Below, piece by piece: positions 51,300 through 59,559 of a stretch of 64,000 nt of DNA. The stretch's first letter is position 1. Every line of letters starts with the position of its first letter. The position numbers were made by a program, and so were the translations under genes. The stretch is taken from assembly GCA_934254985.1 (NCBI GenBank), contig CAKQMS010000006.1, positions 60,185-124,184 of the forward strand, given 5' to 3'. The notes beneath the pieces were generated by a model. It had not been told where the DNA came from. It did no database searches and saw nothing but the letters and a program-made list of their open reading frames with translations. Source of the DNA: an uncultured Prevotella sp. Its GTDB lineage: Bacteria > Bacteroidota > Bacteroidia > Bacteroidales > Bacteroidaceae.

Positions 51300-52328
51300 T
51301 CAATGCAAAATGAAGAAAATTAGCTCCTTCATCAGCTCTCCTGCAGGCGTATTTGGGTTGTCTATACCCTTACTTTTGGCGTCTGTTTCTCTAATCTTGG
51401 AAATTATCTGTAGAGTCTTCAATCCTGAGTAGTTTCTCATGCCCGTCATATAGTCCTTAACACCCCACACAGATTTCAAATTCAGATGCTCTGCCACGCT
51501 ATTTTCGTTGCGTTTATCTGGTGCATAATATGCCAACATCAGATTTTGGAAATAATTAAAGAGCAACGGGAGAATTGAGAAGAGAGAACCTGCCTTAGGA
51601 TTGCTGTCAAAATATTTGATGATAAGATTTGCCTTATAAACATCCCTATTCACGATGGCATCTCTGAGCTCGAAGCTATTAAAATCTTTGCTCACTCCTA
51701 TCTGCTCCTCCACCACTTCAGGCGTCACTCTCCTATCGTTGTCGGGAAGCGAAATCAGAATCTTCTCAAGCTCCGAAGTCAGACGACTCAAGTCAGCTCC
51801 CACCGCCTCGGCTATCATCATCACCGCTTTGTTCTCGATGGCAGCCTTTCGAGTTTTCAGATATCCCTCGATGAAAGATGGCAGCTGATAGTCTTTCAGC
51901 TTTTTGCTTTCAAACACCACTCCCACCGCCTGAGCCTTAGCGATGATTTTCTTTCTTGCATCTATGGTACCATTTTTATGGCACAGCACAATCAGCGATG
52001 TGGCTGACGGATTTGCGAGATATTTTTCTATCGGCTCCAAATTCTTCAATCCCTGAGCCTCTTTTACTATGATAACTCTTCGTGGAGCCATCATCGGATA
52101 GCCTTTTGCCATATCCACAATTTGCGTTGCCGTGGTGTCGGCGCCAAAAACTATCTCTTGATTGAAGTCGCGCTCTTCCGGTGCCAGCGCATTTTCTGCT
52201 ATATAGTCAGCTATCTTGTCTATATAGTAAGCCTCGTTGCCCATTAATATATAAATAGGTGAAAAGTTGCCAGCCTTAAGGTTGCGCATTATTTCGTCGA
52301 AGCCCATTGATTTTTTCTTTTCCGCCAT
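51300..52328 (-). CDS. holA: DNA polymerase III delta subunit
   Basis: This clamp-loader subunit opens the sliding clamp. The 342-aa protein begins MAEKKKSMGFDEIMRNL; an ATG six codons earlier is possible. The delta-family features are FSPIYILMGNEAYYIDKI at the degenerate nucleotide site, LIVLCHKNGTIDARKKI, the AVGADLSRLTSELEKI hinge and the C-terminal collar (NYSGLKTLQIISKIRETDAKSKG). It is divergent from the HsdR-N-like gene, an arrangement I know from other Bacteroidetes. Confidence 0.92.
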   Translation of the reverse strand: MAEKKKSMGFDEIMRNLKAGNFSPIYILMGNEAYYIDKIADYIAENALAPEERDFNQEIVFGADTTATQIVDMAKGYPMMAPRRVIIVKEAQGLKNLEPIEKYLANPSATSLIVLCHKNGTIDARKKIIAKAQAVGVVFESKKLKDYQLPSFIEGYLKTRKAAIENKAVMMIAEAVGADLSRLTSELEKILISLPDNDRRVTPEVVEEQIGVSKDFNSFELRDAIVNRDVYKANLIIKYFDSNPKAGSLFSILPLLFNYFQNLMLAYYAPDKRNENSVAEHLNLKSVWGVKDYMTGMRNYSGLKTLQIISKIRETDAKSKGIDNPNTPAGELMKELIFFILH

Positions 52329-52357
52329 TATTATGTAGTTAATCAAATCGTTTGTTG

Positions 52358-52365
52358 TATCTTTG
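52358..52365 (+). promoter_or_regulatory. -7 box of the HsdR-N-like gene
   Basis: TATCTTTG 55 nt before the ATG. No clear -33 TTTG at the normal distance. Confidence 0.45.
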
Positions 52366-52419
52366 CATCGTCGTTACAATATGTTGCACAATGATGCAAT
52401 ATGATGCAAAAATACTAAA

Positions 52420-52869
52420 ATGATTCCATTAAACCTACCATCATTCGAAATAAAATTGTCGGGATCGGCAGAAAAGCCCACCATCTGGGATATCCTGCGC
52501 CAAAAATTCATCGCGCTAACTCCTGAGGAGTGGGTGCGCCAGCACTTCGTGCATTTGCTCACCGACCATCTCGGCTATCCTCAATCGCTAATGGCAAACG
52601 AGGTTAAGCTCGCCGTGGGCAACAAAACGTTGCGTGCCGACAGCGTGCTCTACCATAGCAACCTCGCTCCACGAATGATCATTGAGTATAAGGCGCCGCA
52701 TATCAAGATCACCCAAAAGGTTTTCGACCAGATCACGGTCTACAACATGCTCTTGCATGTCGACTATCTCATCGTCAGCAATGGTCTGCAACACTATTGC
52801 TGCAAGATGGATTATGAAAACAAAAAATATTTATTTCTCAAAGATATCCCAACCTACGATAAACTTTGA
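52420..52869 (+). CDS. HsdR N-terminal-like PD-(D/E)XK nuclease domain protein
   Basis: This 149-aa protein corresponds to the type I restriction enzyme R-subunit N-terminal nuclease fold only. It has EEWVRQHFVHLLTDHLGYP, VGNKTLRADSVLYHSNLAPRMI with the Asp, and the EYKAP (E-x-K) motif at about residues 90-94, then KVFDQITVYNML and YLIVSNGLQHYCC. No helicase or methylase genes are near, so it is not part of a restriction system. Its conservation beside holA suggests a housekeeping repair role, which is inference. Confidence 0.82.
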   Translation: MIPLNLPSFEIKLSGSAEKPTIWDILRQKFIALTPEEWVRQHFVHLLTDHLGYPQSLMANEVKLAVGNKTLRADSVLYHSNLAPRMIIEYKAPHIKITQKVFDQITVYNMLLHVDYLIVSNGLQHYCCKMDYENKKYLFLKDIPTYDKL

Positions 52870-52880
52870 CAAAATAGCAA

Positions 52881-53528
52881 TCACTCTTCACTCACCATCT
52901 TCATATACTCCTCATAATCTATAAACCTTCCGCCCATAGATTTCAGATGAGGGGTTTCAAACTGGCAGTCTATAATTCTTCCGCCATTCTTATCCATAAA
53001 TTCCGCAAGGAATATCAGCGCCAGTTTGCTTGCGCTTGGCACCAGCGAAAACATGCTCTCGCCAAAGAAGCAACGCCCGATGGTAACACCATACAGTCCG
53101 CCCACCAGGTTGTTGTCATCGTCCCACACTTCCACGCTGGCAGCAAATCCCTGGCGATGCAGCTCCTTATATGCCGCCATCATATCCTCGCCCAGCCATG
53201 CTCCCTCCTCGTTGTATCTCAGTCTCGAGCACTCTCCTATCACCCTATCGAAAGCCTCGTTCATGCCCACGCTATATTTGCCTTTGTTGAGCAAATTGCG
53301 CATAGAGTGCGAAATATGAATCTCCGAAGGGAATATCACAAACCTCTGCATCGGACAATACCACATTATCTCTGGTCTGTCTCGAAACGAATACCAGGGG
53401 AATATTCCGTTGCTATATGCCAGCAGCAGCCTGTCCACCGACAAGTCGCCACCCACGGCTATCAGTCCGTCGTCGTCGCCATATCGTGGATCAGGAAATG
53501 CCAGCTCCTTTCCTATTCTGTATACCAT
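52881..53528 (-). CDS. aat: Leucyl/phenylalanyl-tRNA--protein transferase
   Basis: This enzyme adds Leu or Phe to proteins with N-terminal Arg or Lys, marking them for ClpAPS. The 215-aa protein has LAFPDPRYGDDDGLIAVGGD (in part), LLAYSNGIFPWYS, IMWYCPMQRFVIFP, GVTIGRCFFGESMFS and DCQFETPHLKSMGG. A heptamer repeat lies between its promoter and start codon. Confidence 0.95.
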   Translation of the reverse strand: MVYRIGKELAFPDPRYGDDDGLIAVGGDLSVDRLLLAYSNGIFPWYSFRDRPEIMWYCPMQRFVIFPSEIHISHSMRNLLNKGKYSVGMNEAFDRVIGECSRLRYNEEGAWLGEDMMAAYKELHRQGFAASVEVWDDDNNLVGGLYGVTIGRCFFGESMFSLVPSASKLALIFLAEFMDKNGGRIIDCQFETPHLKSMGGRFIDYEEYMKMVSEE

Positions 53529-53538
53529 AGTGTTTAAT

Positions 53539-53580
53539 GTGTAGTGTGTAGTGTGTAGTGTGTAGTGTGTAGTGTGTAGT
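53539..53580. repeat. (GTGTAGT)6 microsatellite in the aat leader
   Basis: Six perfect 7-bp units run 53539-53580 with degenerate flanks (AGTGTTTA on both sides). They lie 10 bp before the aat ATG and just downstream of a promoter-like pair (TTTG 53620-53623, 19 nt, GATATTTG 53593-53600). Confidence 0.95.
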
Positions 53581-53748
53581 GTTTAGTTCATGCAAATATC
53601 GCTATTTTGCAGCGTTTCTCAAAGTTTTGCAGAAATAATTTTGCCCTATACTCTAATTTCCCTACTTTTGCAGTAATATATATTAAGGTATAAAACCAAG
53701 ATATACGCCAAATAACAAAACATAAAAACATAAAAACCTACAACAACA

Positions 53749-54393
53749 ATGAAAAAGACATTACTTACCGTCGCCTTTGCCCTCACCATGGGCTTATCGT
53801 CATTTGCCCAGGGCTACTACACACAATACTACGCCGACAAGGCTCTCGTAGCCAAGGCCACAGAATGGGTGAAGAGTGGCGAATGGCGTGGTGGCTACAA
53901 TGGAGCAGCACCTCATTTCTCTGTCAATGCCGTCGACTTCTATCAGCAATACCATAAGAATCCGCAGCAATGGCAGGCGCTATTCAAATGGCTCGCCAAA
54001 ACCGACCTCCTGGCGCTCTCCAAGGGCAAACACCCTATCGAGGGCAGCAATCTCGTGGCAAGCGTTGAAGACGACCACAACGGTCCGCTCGAAACTAAGC
54101 GCAGCGAGAGCCACAACCACAAAATCGACTTCCAGTTCGTTGTCAAGGGTGTAGAGAAATTCGGCATCATCGACCACTACACCAGCAAACCTAACAGCAA
54201 ATATCGTCCCGACGTTATCCACTACGACTACGATGCTTCCAAGGCTCGCTTCTATCTCTCAAACCCTAAGGAGTTCTTCCTCTTCTTCCCTCGCGACTGG
54301 CACATCGCCAAAATCAACAACGACCTCAAAACTCCTGAGTGTCCCGACGAGAATATTAGGGTGATAGTAGTGAAAGTCGATTACGTAGACTAA
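53749..54393 (+). CDS. Secreted YhcH/YjgK/YiaL family protein
   Basis: This 214-aa protein has a signal peptide ([20 protein letters not shown]) and a DUF386 cupin-like fold, with the conserved [43 protein letters not shown] and [13 protein letters not shown] motifs. Family members are linked to sialic acid or sugar-epimer metabolism, usually in the cytoplasm; a secreted version is typical of Bacteroidetes. The substrate is unknown. Confidence 0.88.
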   Translation: MKKTLLTVAFALTMGLSSFAQGYYTQYYADKALVAKATEWVKSGEWRGGYNGAAPHFSVNAVDFYQQYHKNPQQWQALFKWLAKTDLLALSKGKHPIEGSNLVASVEDDHNGPLETKRSESHNHKIDFQFVVKGVEKFGIIDHYTSKPNSKYRPDVIHYDYDASKARFYLSNPKEFFLFFPRDWHIAKINNDLKTPECPDENIRVIVVKVDYVD

Positions 54394-54484
54394 CAACTCT
54401 CGCAACAACCATTTAGCGTCACTTAATAACCATAAAGGAAAAGAAAAACCATTTAATAACCATAAAGAAAAAGAAACAGAAAAC

Positions 54485-55315
54485 ATGGCATTTGGAAAAT
54501 GGCTTGGCGGCGTACTCGGCTTCATGTCGGGTGGTCCGCTTGGCGCTCTCGCAGGCTTTGCGTTGGGTGCCTTATTTGATAAAGGTGTAGACTCCGTAAA
54601 TCAGCCCTACACCAACAACACCTTCGATGGCGATGGCAGCTATGACCACAACGCCTCGCAACAGCAGCAATATCGTGCACATCAGCAGCAGGTCTACGAG
54701 GGTCAGCGCAATTCGTTCCGCTTCTCGCTCTTGGTGTTGGCATCTTGCATCATCAAGGCCGACGGCAAGGTGATGCACTCCGAGATGGAGTTTGTGCGCC
54801 AGTTCTTGCGCACCAACTTCGGCGAAGCTGCCGTCCACGATGGCGAACAGATACTGCTCAAGCTCTTCGAAAAACAAAAGGAGATGGGCTCTCTGCAATA
54901 TCGTGGCGTCATAGATAGCGCAGCACGCCAAATGGCGCAAAATCTCGACTATGCTGCTCGTCTGCAGCTCCTCAACTTCCTCGTCATCATCGCCAAAGCT
55001 GATGGCAACGTGCATCCTGCCGAAGTCCAGGCGCTCAAGGATATCACCCTTGCCCTTGGTCTTTCGCTCTCCGACCTCGACTCCATGCTCAATCTCGATG
55101 CTGGTGCCAACGATCTCGAAGCAGCCTACAAGGTGCTTGGCGTTTCGCCTTCAGCCACCGACCAAGAGGTCAAGGCTGCCTACCGCAAGCTTGCTCTCCA
55201 GCATCATCCCGACCGTGTAGCCACCCTTGGCGACGATGTCAAACGAGCTGCCGAGCGCAAGTTCAAGGAAATCAACGATGCCAAAGAGAAAATCTTTAAG
55301 GCAAGAGGGATATAG
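54485..55315 (+). CDS. TerB/DjlA-type protein with C-terminal J domain
   Basis: This 276-aa protein starts with a Gly/Ala-rich membrane-associating segment ([20 protein letters not shown]), has a TerB-like helical domain at about 75-200 ([40 protein letters not shown] with acidic metal-binding Asp pairs) and a J domain from 207 to the end with the HPD motif ([10 protein letters not shown]). It is probably a DnaK co-chaperone similar to DjlA. Heptamer repeats begin 3 bp after its stop. Confidence 0.92.
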   Translation: MAFGKWLGGVLGFMSGGPLGALAGFALGALFDKGVDSVNQPYTNNTFDGDGSYDHNASQQQQYRAHQQQVYEGQRNSFRFSLLVLASCIIKADGKVMHSEMEFVRQFLRTNFGEAAVHDGEQILLKLFEKQKEMGSLQYRGVIDSAARQMAQNLDYAARLQLLNFLVIIAKADGNVHPAEVQALKDITLALGLSLSDLDSMLNLDAGANDLEAAYKVLGVSPSATDQEVKAAYRKLALQHHPDRVATLGDDVKRAAERKFKEINDAKEKIFKARGI

Positions 55316-55318
55316 AAA

Positions 55319-55468
55319 GTGAAGAGTGAAGAGTGAAGAGTGAAGAGTGAAGAGTGAAGAATCAAATAGAACAAAAAAAGTGAAGAACAAAGAGTGAAGA
55401 AACCATTAGCTTTATTACAAACAATTAAGCATTTGGATTCTTCACTCTTCGTTCTTCACTCTTCACTT
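55319..55468. repeat. Heptamer GTGAAGA arrays between two convergent genes
   Basis: Five perfect GTGAAGA units (55319-55353) start just after the TerB-DnaJ stop; on the far side TTCACTCTTCGTTCTTCACT (about 55439-55466) gives the same heptamer in the sense of the zinc-ribbon gene, directly after its stop. Confidence 0.9.
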
Positions 55469-55471
55469 TTT

Positions 55472-56290
55472 TTATTCTTCTTCTTTCTTAGTCTTTCTGA
55501 TTGCACGCTTACGCTTTGGCTTTTCCTCTACCACAGCTGTTTCTACGCCTGCCAACTCAGGGTCGATGAGGATACGTCCGCAATATTCGCAAACGATGAT
55601 TTTCTTGTGCATCTTGATATCGAGCTGACGCTGAGGTGGAATCTTGTTGAAGCAACCGCCACAAGCATCACGCTGCACATATACGATACCCAAACCGTTG
55701 CGGGCATTCTTTCTGATGCGCTTGAAGCTTGCCAACAAGCGCTCCTCGATTTTGTCCTCGAGTTCGCTTGCCTGAGCCTTCAGAGCCTCTTCCTCTTCGC
55801 GAGTTTCCTGCATAATTTCGTCGAGCTCGCCCTTCTTCTGCTTCAAAGCCACGTTGCGGTCAGCCAACAGCTCCTGAGCGTGCTTAAGGTCGCGATGACG
55901 CTCGTCGATCTTGATTACAGCGTCCTTTATCTTCTTCTTGCAAAGTTCAATCTCCAAGTTCTGGAATTCTATCTCCTTAGTCAGGGTGTCATACTCGCGG
56001 TTGTTCTTCACCTCGTCGAGCTGCTTCTGATAGCGCTCCACACTTGCCTGAGCCTGCTCAATCTCAGACTTCTTCTGCGACACAGCATACTGGAATTCGT
56101 TGATTTCGTTCTCGATCTTCTCCATACGAGTGTTCAGACCTACGATTTCGTCTTCCAAGTCCTGCACCTCAAGAGGCAACTCACCTCTTAGCGCACGCTT
56201 TTCGTCGATAGCCGACAATGTGGTTTGCAGTTCATAGAGAGTTTTCAACTTCTCTTCCTCTGTCAATTCCAAAATTTCTTTCTTTGCCAT
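55472..56290 (-). CDS. Coiled-coil zinc-ribbon protein (C4-type, CdsZ-like)
   Basis: This 272-aa protein begins MAKKEILELTEEEKLKTLYE (ATG at 56290; upstream codons belong to the Nif3 gene end). Residues 10-190 are an antiparallel coiled coil (LKHAQELLADRNVALKQKKG), and the end bears a four-Cys zinc ribbon (ACGGCFNKIPPQRQLDI, IVCEYCGRILIDPE) plus a basic tail (KPKRKRAIRKTKKEEE). It follows the Nif3 gene by 11 bp. The pair is conserved in many phyla. The function is thought to involve nucleic acid binding. Confidence 0.9.
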   Translation of the reverse strand: MAKKEILELTEEEKLKTLYELQTTLSAIDEKRALRGELPLEVQDLEDEIVGLNTRMEKIENEINEFQYAVSQKKSEIEQAQASVERYQKQLDEVKNNREYDTLTKEIEFQNLEIELCKKKIKDAVIKIDERHRDLKHAQELLADRNVALKQKKGELDEIMQETREEEEALKAQASELEDKIEERLLASFKRIRKNARNGLGIVYVQRDACGGCFNKIPPQRQLDIKMHKKIIVCEYCGRILIDPELAGVETAVVEEKPKRKRAIRKTKKEEE

Positions 56291-56301
56291 AATATCGTTG
56301 T

Positions 56302-57090
56302 TTATAGATAAATTATCGGGTTTGTATTTGTCTCCGTCATCGTGCATTTCACTCCAGGGCAGTCTCTTTCGATGATTTCCTTCAGTAGCTCTATCGTAAA
56401 CTGCTCGCTCTGATAATGTCCGATCACGGCAATCTGTATCTCCTGCTCGTGGCCGAAATACTGATGATAGTGCATTTCGCCCGTCACAAAAGCGTCAGCC
56501 CCGGCGTTGATAGCGTCCTGCAACAAGAAGTCGCCCGCACCGCCACATAGCGCCACACGGCTTATCTTTCTTCTTATCAGCTCGTTAGCCATCACACACT
56601 CCACGCCAAACACCCTTTTCAGCATCAGCACAAAGTCGTCGGCAGCCATAGCCTCGCTCAGCGTTCCTATCACGCCTTCGCCACCGTCTACTCCGCCCAC
56701 ATTCTGCTGCGAGCCCATCCATTCCAGCTCCTTGAGCCCCATTTTCTCAGCTATCTTGTAGTTCACGCCTCCCTTGGCACTATCCAAGTTCGTGTGCATA
56801 GCCACGATGGCAATATCGTTCTTAATAGCCTTCATCACAACGCGTTGCACATAGTCATCGCCTGTGATGCGACGCAGTTTTCTGAATATTAACGGGTGAT
56901 GAGCCACAATAAGATTGCAGCCCTTCCGGATAGCCTCGTCCACGATTTGCTCGTTGACGTCAAGACACAATAAAGCCCCTGACACTTCCGCTTCTGTCAA
57001 TCCAATCTGCATGCCGGCATTATCGTAGTCAGCTTGCAGAGGCAGAGGCGCGAATCTCTCAAGGGCACTTACCACTTCTGTTATTTTCAC
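56302..57090 (-). CDS. Nif3-like dinuclear metal centre protein
   Basis: This 262-aa protein is read from the GTG at 57090 (VKITEVVSALERFAPLPLQ), the usual family start. A TTG eight codons upstream lies inside the TATTTTTG promoter box (57112-57119) and is rejected. Metal ligands appear in NLIVAHHPLIF and IVAMHTNLDSAKGGVN, and the later half has CGGAGDFLLQDAINAGADAF and TGEMHYHQY with VIGHYQSEQF. Family proteins form hexamers with two metal ions and are annotated as GTP cyclohydrolase 1 type 2, a role not proven. Confidence 0.9.
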   Translation of the reverse strand: MKITEVVSALERFAPLPLQADYDNAGMQIGLTEAEVSGALLCLDVNEQIVDEAIRKGCNLIVAHHPLIFRKLRRITGDDYVQRVVMKAIKNDIAIVAMHTNLDSAKGGVNYKIAEKMGLKELEWMGSQQNVGGVDGGEGVIGTLSEAMAADDFVLMLKRVFGVECVMANELIRRKISRVALCGGAGDFLLQDAINAGADAFVTGEMHYHQYFGHEQEIQIAVIGHYQSEQFTIELLKEIIERDCPGVKCTMTETNTNPIIYL

Positions 57091-57158
57091 GTCGAAATAC
57101 GTTTTAGGTTGCAAAAATACAAAAATATCACGTATTTTCGCCTTTCGTCCTCAAACAA

Positions 57159-57821
57159 TTAAAGTTTTTTAAGAGCTACACTCTCTTTTAGCGCTTCTTC
57201 CAGCGCCTGTCGGTCTACGATATGCACTTTCAGGCTCTTCGATACCGGAAACTTATTAAACATCACGTCGAGGCTCCACACCAGCTTCACCTCCTTCACC
57301 CCTGGCGCCCGTTCCACATTTTGCTTATACCACGCTATGCTCTGCGCCACCTTTGGCAGCACCTTCACTCCGCGTCTGCCGTCGTTGAAGTCCACCACCG
57401 CCACCACGTGCCATTTCTTCCTGTTCTGTGCCGTGTCTACCAGCGGTTCGTCCGATTTTCTGTGGCTAATCGTAATCTCGCGTCCATATTGCCCGTTGAT
57501 TTCAGCCATCATCTGTCTAAACACCCTGCCATGCGCCGAGGTGTCCTTTATATTATTGTACGCGATATAATAATGTATCATCTCGTGGATGATGGTATCC
57601 TCAAGTTCCCGTTCGCTCATATCGTAGCGAGTGTTTATTCTGAGGTGCATATCGCTAATCCTCTCGCCCATCAGCCAACTTCGCTTACGTCTAAAAACAA
57701 ATTTGCCAAGGAATCCCTTGGCATTACTCATATATATCGGTATCTGCGGCAGCTTGCCCTGGAAAATCAGGGCATTAAACTCCGCAAACTTCTGTTCAGC
57801 TATCAGCTTTGTTGGTATCAC
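57159..57821 (-). CDS. SprT-like zinc metallopeptidase domain protein
   Basis: This 220-aa protein has the SprT pattern: HEMIHYYIAYNNIKDTSAHG with HExxH at about 79-83 and a later His (SAHGRVFRQMM). The C-terminal half (TISHRKSDEPL onwards) lacks the paired cysteines of a zinc ribbon found in SprT/Spartan. Its GTG start overlaps the preceding FetB stop by 4 bp (GTGA). Spartan relatives cut DNA-protein crosslinks; whether this one does is unknown. Confidence 0.85.
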   Translation of the reverse strand: MIPTKLIAEQKFAEFNALIFQGKLPQIPIYMSNAKGFLGKFVFRRKRSWLMGERISDMHLRINTRYDMSERELEDTIIHEMIHYYIAYNNIKDTSAHGRVFRQMMAEINGQYGREITISHRKSDEPLVDTAQNRKKWHVVAVVDFNDGRRGVKVLPKVAQSIAWYKQNVERAPGVKEVKLVWSLDVMFNKFPVSKSLKVHIVDRQALEEALKESVALKKL

Positions 57822-58633
57822 GTTGGGGTGTTGTTATTATCGTTAGTACTTTGGTGTGAAGCCACATCCTTCTTCAGCGCCATATAGTCGTCGAAGCAAT
57901 ATTTGCGGCCTACCATCAGCGCCACCATCAGCGACAATACCGATGCCGCCATCGCAGCCACCGCCATCATCACCGTAACCACGCCTGCTGCCACCACGCC
58001 AGCACCGCTCATCACCATAGCCCACGCCATGGCAGGCGCCACCGTCACCACCGTATATGCCATATATCTCGCATGCGGCACCATATTGGCTTCCAACGCT
58101 CTGCGCACAAAATAGTTCACAGCCTGTCTGTGTGTAGCACCATTGCCCACCAGATAGTCGTAGAGCTGACTATGGTTTGCCAACCCCACATAGTAAGCAT
58201 GCAGCGCCTTGGCATTCGATGTCATCACACCTGCCACCAACATTCCTGCCACAGGCAACAGCATCTTTGCCGATAGCGGACTCTCTACGCCCACCACCAA
58301 ATATAGCACGTATGCCGCCACCACAAGCGTTGCCACCGACATACCAGCCAGCATAGGCACCATCAGCCTCCTCATATTCAGCTTTGAGCGGCGCACAGCC
58401 AACACAGCACCAGCCACTATCATCATCACCGTCAGCACTATGTTCAGCCACAACTTGTCGTAGGCAATGGCAGCATACACCATTCCGCCTACCACGCCCA
58501 TGGTCAACACCATCCTGACCAGCGACGCCAGGACAACATCCATTATCCTGAGCCTATATTTAAACATCACGTAAAACGGCACAGCCAGCAACAAAAGCCC
58601 CAGCACGCACCCTAATATCGACACGTTTATCAT
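57818..58633 (-). CDS. fetB: UPF0014 / FetB-like ABC permease
   Basis: This 271-aa membrane protein has about seven hydrophobic segments (SILGCVLGLLLLAVPFYVMF, LASLVRMVLTMGVVGGMVYA, AMAASVLSLMVALMVG) and the cytoplasmic coupling loop GNGATHRQAVNYFVRRALEANMVP characteristic of the UPF0014 family. E. coli FetAB is linked to iron export and peroxide resistance. The partner ATPase is encoded 57 bp upstream on the same strand. The substrate is inferred from the family. Confidence 0.82.
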   Translation of the reverse strand: MINVSILGCVLGLLLLAVPFYVMFKYRLRIMDVVLASLVRMVLTMGVVGGMVYAAIAYDKLWLNIVLTVMMIVAGAVLAVRRSKLNMRRLMVPMLAGMSVATLVVAAYVLYLVVGVESPLSAKMLLPVAGMLVAGVMTSNAKALHAYYVGLANHSQLYDYLVGNGATHRQAVNYFVRRALEANMVPHARYMAYTVVTVAPAMAWAMVMSGAGVVAAGVVTVMMAVAAMAASVLSLMVALMVGRKYCFDDYMALKKDVASHQSTNDNNNTPT

Positions 58634-58690
58634 ATCCTAAAAAAGAAAAAAACTTAGACCATTATCGTCCAACAGCCTTCAAGGAAAAGA

Positions 58691-59284
58691 CTACAAGTCT
58701 ACCACTCTGTCATAGTCCAGGAAGTCGCCCTTCTCTGTCACCACAACAGCCCAGCCCCTGTCGGCCATCATCCTCAGAGCCTTCGACACTCTCTCGTCGC
58801 GCTCCTCCACAGGCTCATCCACCACGAGCAGTCCTCCGCCCAAGGCAGCACACATTGCCACCATCGTAAGCTTCAGCACCACCCTATTGGCATCAGCCAT
58901 ACTGGTGTCCAGGAAGCCCTCGCCAATATTCAGCGCAGCCATCTCGCTCACCACATTTTGCTTTACGCAAGCCTTACCCCTGGCAGCCGATATCTCTATC
59001 ATCGCGCTCACCAAGTCGCCCACCGTTTGCAATGGGAAATCTATATCCTGTGGCACATATCCTATGCCACGTCTGAAATATGGCGCCGAGCCCACAGTCA
59101 CCTGTTCGCCGTCTATAGTCACATAGCCCTTCTTCACAGGCCATCTGCCAAGCACAACGTTCACCAAGGTAGTTTTTCCACTACCCTTTCCTCCCCTCAC
59201 GGCGAGTATCTCTCCGGGCTTCACCACAAACGACAGCGGGTCGTCGGTAACGCACCACATTCCTACGTTTTTGAATTCCAGCAT
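58691..59284 (-). CDS. fetA: FetA-like ABC transporter ATPase with atypical signature
   Basis: This 197-aa protein carries Walker A (RGGKGSGKTTLVNV, residues 31-38), a Q-loop (GYVPQDIDFP) and Walker B (GGLLVVDEPVEER), but where the LSGGQ signature should be it reads MADANRVVLKLTMVA, and the switch His region reads VVVTEKGDF. The LSGGQ loss means ATP sandwich dimerisation may be altered. It is upstream of fetB. A short, monodomain ATPase of this size is normal for FetA. A plus-strand sigma box is not seen; the promoter is unclear. Confidence 0.78.
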   Translation of the reverse strand: MLEFKNVGMWCVTDDPLSFVVKPGEILAVRGGKGSGKTTLVNVVLGRWPVKKGYVTIDGEQVTVGSAPYFRRGIGYVPQDIDFPLQTVGDLVSAMIEISAARGKACVKQNVVSEMAALNIGEGFLDTSMADANRVVLKLTMVAMCAALGGGLLVVDEPVEERDERVSKALRMMADRGWAVVVTEKGDFLDYDRVVDL

Positions 59285-59468
59285 AATTATCTGTTACTGT
59301 TTTACTTCAATGGGCAGCCATAAGCCCCCCACCATTAATTTTAATTGCAAATATACACCTTTATTTCCAATCTGCAAACTTTCTGAAAGTATTTTTACTA
59401 ATATCTAAAATATATTGTCTTTCCATTCAAAACTTTCAGCAATTATATGTCATTTCAATTAAAAATCG

Positions 59469-59476
59469 TATCTTTG
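59469..59476 (+). promoter_or_regulatory. -7 box of the outer-membrane barrel gene
   Basis: TATCTTTG 84 nt before the ATG. The -33 region is not clear. Confidence 0.45.
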
Positions 59477-59559
59477 CACCCCAAAACAAACGAATTTCCC
59501 CAAACACCCTACAACTAATCATTTTTATTCTCAGGAAACAAATCATTTACACACACAAG

